From: Daucus carota subsp. sativus
Taxonomy: Eukaryota; Streptophyta; Magnoliopsida; Apiales; Apiaceae
DNA length: 64,000 nt
Assembly: GCF_001625215.2 (NCBI RefSeq)
Contig: NC_030386.2
Span: forward strand, 24,832,545 to 24,896,544
Direction: 5' to 3'
Shown: one piece after another, positions 45,042 to 57,176 of the stretch
Layout: each line of letters begins with the position of its first letter
Numbering within the stretch: the stretch's first letter is position 1
The notes under the pieces: generated by a model
Databases searched by the model: none
Told to the model about the DNA's origin: nothing
The model's input: only the letters and a program-made list of their open reading frames with translations
Made by a program: the position numbers and the translations under genes

Positions 45042-47273
45042 TTACTTGGTTTTTCCTTCTGGAACAATGAAAGAGCTGGCAACAAGTAGCACTTCTAACG
45101 ATCTTGATTTCCTATTCCTCGACATCCCTGCCTCTTTTAATAACGCGGCTAGTCTCCTCTTTTCATCATCCACATCAGGATGTGCTGTGCCTAGCTTCTC
45201 TTCTCTCATCGCGACAACATGTTCCAAGATTTCTATCGCGTCACTCCACCTGGATTCACCTCAACATAATAAAAAAATTTAAGACACCGAACCTTATACA
45301 CATTCAATCTGCAGATGATAAGGTAAACATATAATCATTTACAGAAAGTATAAAAATAGTAGTAACCTGCCCATTGCATCATAAGTACCAGCTAGATTGC
45401 TGTAGACTCCAAGTGTGTCTGGGTGATAAGGTCCATATTCATTCTCCATAATAGTTCTGGCTTCTTCAAACAAATCTGCAGCCTCGTTGATCGAATATAC
45501 TTGCACACAGGCAAGTCCCATTTGGTTAAGAGCAACAGCAAACATAGAAGATTTCTTTTCTCCAATGGCTCTAAACTTCGAAATAGCACTTTTTAGAGAA
45601 TTATAAGACTCTGAATATTTTTCCATCATATAGTAAATTACCCCCATCTGGGCTTCAATTCCTGCCACTGTGCTTTGTTCACCTACTTTGCCATCGTATA
45701 CCTTAAGAGCCTTCTTGAGCAAGTTGAGCGCTTGGTCCAGTTCATTCATAGATTCATATATAGCAGAAACTTCAATCAAGCCATTAGCAATCTCTTCTTT
45801 ACGGCTACCAGGGGTGGGCTTCATATAAAACCGAAGTGCATTTTCACAGTAAGACCTTGATTCCCTGAATTTCCCTATCTTGTTGTACAAATTAGCCAGA
45901 CGAATGAAAACCGAGGCAACTGATGAATGCTTCTCTCCTTTCATAGACTTGAACACAGTGAGTGCTTTCTGATAAGCAAAAACAGCCTCATCGTACCTTG
46001 CTAAAGATAGATAAGCATCGCCTATGTTGCAATCAATTGCAGCCACATCGGCTTCTTGGCCATTAGCAGCCATAGACATGCTTGCTAGTACGTAATGCTC
46101 AAGAGCAGCTTCATGATCACCCTTGGAATCAGAAATAAGTCCCATAAGTCTCCTATCTGCTGCTTCTTCTAAAGAGGCAGATGAGCCATTCTCACGATGG
46201 ATGTCAAGTGCTTTCTGACAAAGCTTCTCAGCCTCTTCAAATTGCAACATCTGAACATGAGCTTCAGCCACATACCTGCAAGTTTCACCTAAACGAAAGT
46301 CCTTTTCCCCTAGCACCTGTTCTTGAATCTCCAAACCTGCTGTATAGCACAGTATTGAATTCTCAATCAGGCCCAGCATCGCATATGTATCACCTAATTG
46401 CATACACCCCGTAAATTTAGCAAGTGCATGTTTTTCGCCTTCATCCATACCTGGAATCTCAATGGAGCGCTCAAGAAGCGGAATTGCATCATTGTACTGG
46501 CCCATGCTGCAGTACAATGCAGATACAACATGTAAACACATGACATAATCCAAATTCAATTTCCCATCTTCACTTGTCTCAAATGATTTCAGTGCTCGTA
46601 GCCCAACATCAAGAACTTTTTTAGGATTTTCCCCAGATGAAACCATATCCCTTGTCTGTTTAAGTAAATAAGGTCCAAGGTATTCTTCATCAAAAGAAAC
46701 CTCAGCCCCATTCATCGACTTCACTGCTCCGACAGGGGAACTCTTTTCACCTTTCAGGCCATAACCTTTACTTGATGTCTTCAAATTTCGTTTCCCAGAA
46801 GGCGGCTTATCCTGAGAAGACCTATTCTTGGTAACAGGTGTTAATTTTTTAGATTTTGCAACAGCAGATCTAGTTTTGTTTTTATATTTCTCATCTGTCT
46901 GATCAATTTCTGGCTCGGCCAGATCATTCTTTTCCAGTGCTTTGTCATTCACCATCACAATTTCTTTCGTCTTTTCATCAAAAACATCTCCACCAGCAAG
47001 AAAGCGCAGTTCAGAATCAATTCTTGATTCCTGGCCATACGACAGCAAACTATACCGTGACGGCGACTGATCTGAGCTCTGCATGTCATACACATTGTGA
47101 TAAAGCTGCTCAATTGAATTATTAACAGGTCCATCAATGGATAAATCGATGGAGTCACTATCAGGACTGTGTGTACTCAAAGGACTTCTTGGCGACGCAT
47201 TAGTACAACCTTCTTTATTAGATTGATAGTGTCCACTGCGTTCACTTGGAGTTCCATCCACAAGTGTAGCCAT
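45042..47273 (-). CDS. Kinesin light chain-related (KLCR/CMU) TPR protein
   Basis: Plant KLCR/CMU proteins bind cortical microtubules and hold them in place while cellulose synthase moves along them. Exon 1 47273-45367, exon 2 45249-45042 (GT-AG, in phase), 704 residues. The ATG at 47273 (MATLVDGTP) is chosen; the frame extends three codons upstream only via a TTG. Residues 1-200 are Ser/Lys-rich and disordered (SPRSPLSTHSP, basic KSKKLTPVTK). From about 210 a tandem array of TPR repeats follows, e.g. GQYNDAIPLLERSIEI, ARYDEAVFAYQKALTVF, KFRESRSYCENALRFY, LDQALNLLKKALKVY. The end is KLC-like (HVVAMREEKLGTAHPDV) with a basic tail. A 5' UTR intron (about 47715-47287) is likely. Which KLCR paralogue this is cannot be settled. 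Confidence 0.9.
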
Positions 47274-49198
47274 ACAATTCAATTCTAAACATCAACATAA
47301 ATGTTAGTTAACATATCAAATTAAACTACCAGAAATTATTCATCATGTTATAATAAGAAATTATGCAAAATTCAGATTTATATTTTATGTATCCTTAGTT
47401 CTTCCATCCATATAACTCTAGCAATATGTTTCCCTTCACAGCATTATAAGAGTCTGTTTCGCTTTCTTTCTTAATCGCATTTAAATCATAAAAATTAAAT
47501 TCACTGGACTTAACCGCACATAAAGAATGCAGTTTACAGACATTAAAATGTAAATTACACGAAATCTAAAGAAATTTGAAGAACAGAACATAGAATCTGA
47601 CAAACAGGCAAGCGGATGTAGAAGTAAAATGATCATGGTACAAACATAAACTTGAGAAGTCATAACAACAACAAAACAAGAGAAGCCAATTAATGCAATG
47701 CAATAAATCATGTACCTTAATAACGCGTGGAGAACTAGTGATCCAATGTCTGTGAGTCTCTGGAATATCGAAAGTGAAAGTGAAACAGAGATGAATGTAC
47801 AATAATTTGTAAAAATAGGAGCTTATATGCAGGGGGAAAGGTGGTTAAGAGGGCAAAATGGGAAACAAGAAATGAAATGAAAAATAATTAAAACGAAACC
47901 GTTTGTTTCTTACATAGCATAGGATGAGAATGCAGAAGAAAAAGAAACAAGAGAAGAGAAGAGAAAAGGACGGTGATGATGGGAATGTGGAAGCAAATGA
48001 AGGAGACCTATCATCTCCCACCACCCACACTGCCTGGTTTTTGTATTTCCGCTGTCATTTCGATTAATTATTAAATTATTATTTTTAATATTATTCGGGG
48101 TGTTATAGACAAGGTATTAGTTGTTACAGTTGGCGCGGGAAAAACGGGATTTCGACCCGATATGACGAGGACGTTAAACTGACTGCTTCCTCAAGCAAAG
48201 CTTAGACCCGGACACCTCTCCTCTTAACAAAAAGAATTATAAATTCATTTGTGCAGGTAATTTGATTTTTGGTTGGCATTTTCTTAATTATTTTATAATT
48301 ATATAATTATATTACTTTCTAACTATTAATGTATTCAAGCATACTAAAAAACAGATAAATTTAGATTAATTTTGGTTCTTTAGTGATATTTAGAGTTCAA
48401 AATAATATCAAGGTATTTATGAGACGACTTTACTATTACAACTTATTAAAAAGACTGCAGAAAGGTTAAAAAACGAGACCGGAATTCAGACTGAGTTTCT
48501 ATACATTTATGAAGCGAGGACCATACTTTGCAAATGTTCGGTTTTAATATCGAAGTATTTAATACCTTTTCCCTAAATTTTTATTTCAACACTATTTTAA
48601 TTTTGAAATCAAAAAATTAATTCACGAGTTTATATCAAGTATTCTTTAGTTTATATATTTTAATTTGGTTTTTGATACAGAAGAGAAGTGGTAATCAGAT
48701 AAAAGTATGAGAATCAATTTCATTTTTGACTTTTTTTTTAAATAATTAAATATTAATATTTAATTCAACAATAATCAATGATGTAATATATATAATAACA
48801 ATAATAATTTTCTTAATATTATTTGTTACTAGAAATAAAAATTTTAATATATTTAAAATTAAACCTATTAATTTCAGCCCTCAAACAGCGATGGTCTGAA
48901 CTCTGAACCCATAAGTCCATAACCCTTCTCCCGGATTCTACTCAGATAACACACTCTGGCGAACCAAACCCAGACGAGCCCTGTTACTATAGTCTCATGA
49001 TATAATTAATGTGAAATATTCCTTATAAACAGATTAGGGTTCGTTGCGGAGAATTGCTGGGCGGAGCTGTAAATTGCAGAATCAATATCCGAATCTCGGT
49101 ACCTCTCTCCCTCACATTCTCTTTGTACGTATGAATATTTGAGTGTATGCTTCATCTCGTCTTGTATATAATTATACTCCTGCTGTATCTGTAAGACA
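47274..49198. other. Divergent intergenic region between KLCR and RPC7
   Basis: Contains the KLCR upstream UTR intron (donor after GCGTTATTAAG near 47716) and probable promoter (47750-48000). 48130-48230 is a GC-richer patch without identity. 48240-48990 is AT-rich. 48900-49198 may hold the RPC7 promoter. No additional gene. Confidence 0.45.
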
Positions 49199-49915
49199 AC
49201 AGAATCCTCTAGGTGCATCATCACATCCTGCTGCGGAGAAACTACCACTCCCTTAAAGCCATTGTATATCAATCCTCACAAATTACAGACAACATCTGGT
49301 ATGCCCCCATTTGTTTTCTACATATTGTTTGATGATTTGTTCAACCCATTATTCGTTAATCTTATGAAAGCTCTCTCAATATCGATTCATATGTATTTAT
49401 TATTTCATGTATTTATTCCACTTGAATTTCATCTTTTATGTTTCTCACTAAGTGTTTGGCTCTTCTGAGATCTCAAGAGGGGGGTTTATAAGCTTATAGT
49501 ATATCTGTTCCAATAATTAATACTCCCTCCGTCCCAAATTACACGTGGCTTTTATTTTTTGACCAATTAAATTGACTATATTTTCACTCAAATTTTTAGT
49601 GAAAAAAATAAGAAAAAATATACCATTGAAAGTATATTTAGTCTATTTTAAAATATAAGTTTCTATTTTCTTAAATAATAAATAAATATATTTATAATAT
49701 ATAGTCAAAGATGTGTCAATTTGACTTCTTGAAAACCGAAAGGGACATGTAATTTGGGACAGAGGAGTATATGTTAATAAATCTCCGGAAAATCGTGGAG
49801 TATTTTGTTAGTACTAAACTACTAATGGTTTTGCATAAGGATTAGTTATTATGTGTGCTTCCCAATGACACTTTGTTGGCAGTTACAAGTTCAGATACTT
49901 GTTTTTATGTCCTCA
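49199..49915 (+). repeat. Copy of the aspartate oxidase leader exon and first intron, upstream of RPC7
   Basis: 49199-49298 corresponds to the aspartate oxidase 5' UTR exon (TAGGTGCATCATCACATCC, GCGGAGAAACTACCACTCCC), shortened by an internal deletion of about 45 bases, and ends in the same ACATCTG followed by gtatgc. Homology continues in the intron (TACATATTGTTTGATGATTTG, GAGATCTCAAGAGG) and resumes after the Stowaway at 49523-49767 (ACTTGTTTTTATGT). Probably serves as the RPC7 leader exon, spliced to the acceptor at 51057 immediately before its ATG. Confidence 0.75.
49523..49767. mobile_element. Stowaway MITE (copy 6) inside the copied intron
   Basis: Ends CTCCCTCCGTCCCAAATTA and TAATTTGGGACAGAGGAG with TA flanks. 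Absent from the matching position of the aspartate oxidase intron, so it arrived after the duplication. Confidence 0.85.
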
Positions 49916-51057
49916 GGGATGGTCAGTTACACATCCCTATATTGATCTCCAAAAATGCCTCTGTTAACTCACTATTTATCACAAGTCAATTTGCTCTACT
50001 TGCTGATTCAGGGCACTAGTATCAATATTATTGATCTCGAAAATTTTCAACATTGTCGTATTGGTCTTAGTTTGTTAAATATGTTCGTTATATATTGGCA
50101 TAGTCTGAATACATGAGGTATACTAGTGTATTCTGCAATTTTGTCCAGTACATTGTCAATGAGCTAGAATATACTGATTTCATATTGTTGTCGAACAATT
50201 TACTATTTCTAATCCTGATTCCAGACATTGTTACCATAAATTTTGGCTGAATATTATTCTTTCTTAACTTGGTTTTGGTTGATGTTTCTGGGACCCCTAT
50301 CAGATGTTTTTCAATTTTTATCATCTACTATTCGTTACGTGTGCGTGAGTAGTGGCGGAAGCTCAGGGTATGCCATATATGCACAGATGAGAAAACAATA
50401 AAATTCATGGTACTTCTTTGTCATTCACACTGTCACATCTTCTTCTGTAGTTTCCTCAGTAATATTTTCTTCAGAGCAGATCTTCTTTTGCTTGACTTAT
50501 TATTTTATGTCTGAATGTTCTATTTTCTTTCTCTTTTTTGTTTGTATATACAGATATGCTCACTCTCATGATTGCATTCACAAACCTGCAACTTTTCAGT
50601 ACAAAAGTAACTTTTGAATTATATATGGATAGTAAAATGGAGTAACTCTTAATTTACTAATTTTTTGAGGAACTTGAAATTTAAATCACCTCCATCAGGC
50701 CCCTCAAAAGTGCCTGAAACTTTAGGAGCTTCAAATTTTTCCTCAAACATGTGAAGTGTTACCTGCCTCCTCATTTTAAATTTATAATAGTAAATACGAT
50801 ATCCTCTGTCAGCTGCAAGTATGCTAATGTACTGTTGTTTTTGCGCGCGCGCACACATATATGTGTATATTCAAGTAATAAAAGTATACATAGAGAGCAG
50901 ATATGAAGAAGTAAAGAAGATGTTGGAGGGGCTACATGTTTTTGTATCTTAAATTAGAGGGTTGCAGTTTTGAATTTCACTAATTCATCTTGTGTAGTAT
51001 GAACCTATATGTAAACGAAGCACAATAACTCAATATTTAGCCGTGTTGTTCTAATAG

Positions 51058-54000
51058 ATGGCTTTTAGAGGACGAGGACGTGGTGGTAGATTTGGTGGCG
51101 GTGGAGGTCCCTGTCATGCAGAGAAAATTAAATTTGAACATTTTCCGGTAGGTACTGACTGTCTTTTGGTGCTCTTAGTATAATTATTGTTCATTTAAGT
51201 GTGCGGTTTTCTCATTCAAAAGATATTAAATAAATATTTATGCAATTTACAATGATCAAAATTTATACTTATGAAATATAGCTGAATTTGCTAGCAGTAA
51301 ATCTTAGATTGATATGGATATGCACAGAAGATCTTGAAAAAAGAATTTACTGGTTGATGTTAAATGTTAGATGAACCTGGTGAAACCCTTCGTATCATCC
51401 CCTGTTGATTTGTAATTATGAGGGTTGGGTCGAACATGACTATTAGTTATTACATTAGTTATCTATAATTACCTCAGCTTTAATATTCAGAATCCTGCGG
51501 ATCCTGTGACTACTAAAGGAACTACCATCAATGTGTTGATTAAACTTTAACTAGCTAAACGTTTCATGGCATTTGTTAATATTTTTTTATTAGAACTTTA
51601 GTGTATAGAAATTCTGATTAGGATCTGGTGTGAAGTGTTGGGAGAAATTATGAGACATTGGTGACTACAATTACAATATGCTTTGGTTTATGAAGCTGGA
51701 GCAAGTCAAACAAGATAACTTACCAGCATGGATGTGTAGTTAATCAACTCCTAATTTTAGATTTTAGTTCTTAGCTCATTATGCTTTCTAATTTTGATAG
51801 GAAATCGATAATTTGCCAGATGTCCAAAATGTGAAAGAAGAACGAGTTCTATTTTTCTGGAGTCACCGGTTGCAAGTATCATGGAAACTTTCTCCATATT
51901 ATTACAAGGGTGTGGGAAATGATGCTGAAGGTAAGCTTGAACAAAATACTAATTTTTTTGGATATACAGTTTAATACTGAACAGATGAAAAATACATAAA
52001 TTAGATGAGAGCATAAGTATAAAATATCATCCTATAATTTTTTGTATCGTTCCTGTACATATAGTAAACTTTTTTATAAGAAAATATTTAGTTTTCTACT
52101 GCCAAAAAACAATTTAATTTGAATATAACTTGCAAAATGAAAAACAACAGGAAATAGATGGACAGAATGAAAATTAATATTGCTTATTACACCTAATCAT
52201 AGAATATGAATGGAAGACTAAATATAAGCAAACATTGAGATTCTTCTTCTTTTTGCTAAGCACACATTGAGATTCTTAATTCGTAAGACATAAAACTGTT
52301 GGTGAACAACTAGTATTTAATCTTCTAAGACTTTAAACCAAAACACCTAGTATTGTTTGGAATTCAGCTTAATATAAGCTGAATGTAAGCTATGCCTTCT
52401 TCTTCTTAGAACAGGCCTGCTTGCCTAAACACATACCGCTATTATTGCTCCAAGAGGTATAGACGTCCTTAATTTTAATAAATTAAAAATTCTGAAGTAA
52501 TTGCTTAAGCTTCTATGTTTTGTTAGTCAAGAGTCTTAGATATTTAAGAGAAGATGAAGACGAGATCCTGTAAATTTACAATATTAGACTAGTCAAGTAA
52601 TGATTTCACAATCGAATGAACTTTAGTAAAGATTACAATTTTTTTCTCGTGGTCCCTAAGCTAGTACTACCCAAATCTAAAATGCTAAATCTTGTTCACT
52701 CCAAGTAGAAGATAACTACTAACATGATTATCCTAATTCTAGAGTATTCTTAACAATTATATTTTATAAATTTTCAAAAAAAAAAAGAAGTAAATAGTAT
52801 ACAATAATTGATAATACTTTAGCTCTTTGTACCTCATCAGATTATGATAATGCAGGTAATTAATCTGATCATTTCCTTTATGTGGATGGTTGTTGATTCA
52901 TTCTGTAAACCAATAATTTTCTGTTATTCTTGGAGGTCTGCATATTCATTCAAAGAAGTATTTTTCGCAATTGTTTTTGATAGGCTGTGAAAGCATAGAT
53001 ATTGAAAGGTATTCTGCTAAAGATTCAAAAAAAACCAGGCGTAAGCCCACACTTTCAGACTGCATAAAGATGACTGATGAATATGTTCCGGCAGAACTAG
53101 GTGAAGATAATTATCACCACTCACATTTTTTTTGAAATCAGATTTTTATCGGCTATATGTTTTTTTTTTAATTTTAAATTTCTCGAGCAACTGCAACAGC
53201 TGTAAGGCACCAACGTGGTCGAAAGAGAGTGCGATGGAATCAGGAGTCAGGTCAGATGAATAATAAATGCCCTAATACCCTTTTCTGTTTGCAGCTTATG
53301 TGTACATCTTATTTTTTAACCTTAAATTTCCAAGTAAATTTTATGGTTTTGTATGCTGTTAATGTCTCAATCTCTCAGTCCTTTGAAGATTAAAGTATCC
53401 TATAGCAAATCATTTAATAGAATGTCGTGGAGCAGTATTTCTGTAAATCTTTAGTTATATGAAAAAAGATACAACAATCAAGTTTTTTTTTTTGCACTGG
53501 AGGACATGTTTCTTTTCCTATCACATTATTACACTTTATCCAACATCCCTGTAATTTTTATCATGAACGAAAACATATAGTCAACTGATGAGCTTGCAAG
53601 AAGTAAATGACTAATTTTAGAACCTACAAAAATTTAGAAGCCTATATTAATTTAACAGCGTAATCTAAAAAATGACTTAAAGCAGAAAAAGAGAATTTAA
53701 CTAAACATGAAATAAAATAAGACAAAGGAAGAATGTGTATAAGTCTCCAGTTGTGTGATACAATTGTTTAAAAGATAAAATAAAATTGATACAATTTAAT
53801 GACATAAATATAATGGGAATTCTGTGGTTAGCTTCTTGCTGATGGTTGGGTTCTTTAGTTCATTTCGTACAGCTTGTGCTGGTGGAACTTCTATGGCGTC
53901 CATGGTGGTATATAGTATATGAATTTCGTTAGTTGTCTATGGAATCGCAATCCTCAGCAATTAGTAATAGCAAAAGATTGCGAGTAACGTAATTCCTGCT

Positions 54001-55535
54001 TTTAAGAGATTAATAAGTTCCACTATATTAGTTGCAAACAACAAATCTGGGGCTTTTATGTTGAACTAATTGATAGTTTGTTTGCATGTAACAGATATGC
54101 AAAAGTTAGATATCTTTGAGAATCTTGAAAAGAAGTCCAAGGTATCTAATTTTCCCCCACCACTAACCTTTATATTATTTCAGTTATTACAGCATGTTGA
54201 GCTTCAAATTTAAGAACATTAATTGATGGAGGTTTCTATATATATTATATGATAACTGTCGGTTAACTTCTTGTTTATGCTTTTAATCACTAAAATGACT
54301 TGCATAAAGACGGAAGAGGATAAGAAAGGAGGTGATGCTGCAGAAGAGGAGGAAGAGGCGGAGGATGTTGAAGTGGAAGATGAAGAATTCAGCGACGAAG
54401 GTGATTATGCTCAGGTAACTGAAAAGTGTTTGAGTGCAATTTATATAATTCTACTAGTATTGTTATTGTATATTAACTGCTCGTACATAATTAATTATTC
54501 AAGAAGTGGACCAATTTCTACCACCACTATGCTTGGCAGAAAGCATATATAAAATTCTATATGCTAGACAAAAGTGATGAACTTATTGTTTAGATGAATC
54601 TTATGTTTAATCAATTTTTTTAAATAGTTAATTGGTGTTGCAGTAAAAAAGAAAACAAAAATTAGCAACATTTACTTGAAGCAACCAATACACCAAGGTG
54701 AAAATTTGTTGGCTGCAAAGCTGGACACCATATCAGCATGACTATATTGGTATTAACTTCCATTCACAGATACAGGAGCGAGAAGATGACCAGTCAACCA
54801 GTCCCCTTTCTCTCGCTCTCCTCCACCCTCCCTCTCCCCCCTCCCCCTCCTCCTCCCCTCTGCTGTGAGTCGGGGTGATATGAGGTTAATTATGAACTGT
54901 GGGTGTAGCAACCTTGTGGCATCCCTCTCTCTTGTCTCTCTTGTATGCGTGCACATTCTCTCTCCTACTTTCTTTTGCTGTGAGTCGGGTCGGTACCATG
55001 TTATTGGTCTGTGAATAAGGTTAATTATGATTTATGAACTTTCGGAAGTTGCAACTCTGTGGCATTCCTCTCTCTTGTATGCATGCACATGCTCTTGCCC
55101 ACTGAAAATGACTTTCACCTGTAGGCTTGCTTAATGAATAACAATTTACTCTCTTTCCACCCACAGAAAACGAGTAAATTTTCTATATGAATTGACTGCA
55201 AAAAGTATCTCCTTTATTTCCTGAAAGTAACAACTTGTGAAATTATGACTTATATGCAGAATATAGATTTTGATGATGATGAAGACGACTTTAACATGGC
55301 TGATGATCACAATGGTATGGACTTGTGGCCTTAATTACTTATTTTATTATTACTATACGAAGAATTACATTTTTTGTGTGATAACTTGTAAATAATTTTT
55401 TTTTCACTGGAAAATGTTTACACCTGTAACTTGCTCAATAGACTAGAAATAGTTTATCAATGTGACTCGAGGATTAATTGGTTCATGAAAATAGATTTCA
55501 CATCCTTGTTTGGTGCAGATGAGCCATTTTTTTGA
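51058..55535 (+). CDS. DNA-directed RNA polymerase III subunit RPC7 (RPC31-like)
   Basis: Subunit of the Pol III-specific trimer that helps initiate transcription of tRNA and 5S genes. Exons: 51058-51147, 51801-51930, 52984-53100, 53200-53250, 54095-54141, 54310-54414, 55260-55314, 55519-55535. All are GT-AG and in phase, giving 203 residues. N-terminus MAFRGRGRGGRFGGGGG (Arg/Gly-rich); middle ERVLFFWSHRLQVSWKLSPY and ERYSAKDSKK; basic GRKRVRWNQES; then MQKLDIFENLEKKSK. The acidic C-terminal tail (EEEEEAEDVEVEDEEFSDEG, then NIDFDDDEDDFNMADDHNDE) is typical of plant RPC7. The ATG directly follows a splice acceptor (ag 51056-51057), so the leader is in a separate upstream exon, probably 49199-49298. 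Confidence 0.9.
51931..52983. other. RPC7 intron 2
   Basis: Intron of 1053 bases, AT-rich. No nested gene or defined transposon ends found. Confidence 0.5.
54415..55259. repeat. RPC7 intron 6 with a pyrimidine tract and an imperfect tandem duplication
   Basis: 54800-54860 is an almost pure C/T run. 54862-54955 and 54976-55091 are diverged copies of one sequence (both contain CTGTGAGTCGGG, AGGTTAATTATGA and CATNCCTCTCTCTTGT followed by TGCACAT). The second copy has an extra insertion after GTCGG. The exons are unaffected. Confidence 0.6.
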
Positions 55536-57176
55536 AGATTGCTCGTGTGGATATACATCTCAGCTTCGTGCATAATTTCCTTTATTACCTCCTCGATAAC
55601 TAGTTGTGGCAAAGAATGTCACTAGAAGGACCCGATATAGTATGGAGGCAACGGGGCGCCTCAGTGACTTGTGAAATATCAGCATACGTGTACTACGATT
55701 TGCCTTTTACCCTATGAATTATATGGTAAAATTATCCTATGGTATGGTCAACTGTGATAGAAGTGGTCCTTTTTTATATACTATCAAATCTCCTATATTT
55801 GAGGATGTAGACTTGAGGTTTCAGTTATTTGTGCAAGTTTTGAAGTAATTTTCTGGGGTAGGCTACTATTCTTTTTGGTTTATTTATTTATTTATTTTAT
55901 CATGGCTCGGTTTGTTTCATTCTATTATGGTTTGTTACTTTATTCATTATTTTAAATTTTGAATGGTACGTGACAGAGTGAGCCAACGTTTTATTGGCTT
56001 TCACTTTTATTATATACTTCAGGTAATTGACATTTGAAACGTGTCTAGAAAAGTCTGGAGGATCAAGGTAGGAGTTGTATAAAAGTTTTCGTTTCTCAAT
56101 TGTTAACTATATTATGGATTACTGTTGCAGACTTCTAATCGGGATAAAATAAAATTATTTATAGAAATTTCTTCGACTCTCATTTGCTTGGATGAAAATG
56201 ATTTTTGTTCGTGAATGTTTATTAAAATTTCGGCCAGATCCTATAAATGAAATGAAATGTATACAATTTGCTTGCAAGACTTCTTGTATGTGTCTCCCCA
56301 TTAATTGCCACAGGACTAATTTAGTTGCACCTCGAGAATCTCGTTTTCTTAACGGTTCACTTAAATTTATATCCGTCTTCAAAGAAATTGTAAAACATGC
56401 TAAATCAATACAGATATTTGGATTTAAATTGTTATTTTGAATATAATGTTTACTGATAATTTATCTAATCTAATAAAATGTAATATTAAAATAATATAAG
56501 ACTGCGACATATTACTCTGGTTTTATTTTTTTTGATTAAAATCACAGTTTTACTTTCTTTCAACATATAAATTGTTGTTAATTGTATTACTTTTATATAA
56601 ATTAATTTATTTAATATTTATTATTGTATTAACGTAATATGAATATAGTTCGAATTCGTGAATCGGAAATAATCAGTTAACCTTCTAAGACATGATCCCA
56701 AGCCGAGACTTGACACGATTTATCAAAGCTTTTTTCCATTATCGAAGAATTTTAGTTAAATCGGGATATAATCAGTAAATCAATAATATAATTTTAAAAA
56801 TTAATCAAATCTTTTTAGCATATTAAAATTTTATAACACCGAATATAAATAATAAAAAATGAGACGGGCGTAGAAAACAATAGACAGATATAATTATTGG
56901 ATTGTAGGATTCATGCATTAGGTACATGTAAATAATAGAGGTGTGCGACTAAACGTTACAAAATCAAAAGCGATCTCTGTTTACTGTTTAGGACAATTCT
57001 ATCCTGAGTCCTAGACAGACAGAGAGATAGGTTCAGTGGATGTACGAGTGAGTCAGCTCGATATCTCGTGCTATATATTAGGTTCCGTGTCTACCCTTAT
57101 TCTCTCACTCTCTCGCAAACACATCACTTTTTATTTTGTATTTGGGCTTTGTGATCGAGGATCGGGAGAGATAGAG
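55536..57176. other. RPC7 3' UTR, intergenic DNA and FDH promoter/5' UTR
   Basis: RPC7 3' sequence to about 55860. 55940-56900 is AT-rich with no gene; open frames near 56155-56440 have no family resemblance. A TATA-like string (ctatatatta, 57071-57080) lies about 100 bases before the FDH ATG. Confidence 0.45.

Noticed and set aside
48130..48230. GC-richer patch resembling a tRNA or organellar insert
   Set aside because: No fold, no coding frame and no recognised organellar sequence.
54271..54552. 93-codon frame starting MFMLLITKMTC
   Set aside because: It is RPC7 exon 6 extended into both neighbouring introns, not a separate gene.
57036..57176. Upstream ATG for FDH at 57036
   Set aside because: It is in the same frame as exon 1 but would place 47 atypical residues (with Cys/Ile/Leu stretches) before a perfect mitochondrial presequence; homologues start at MAMRRGA.
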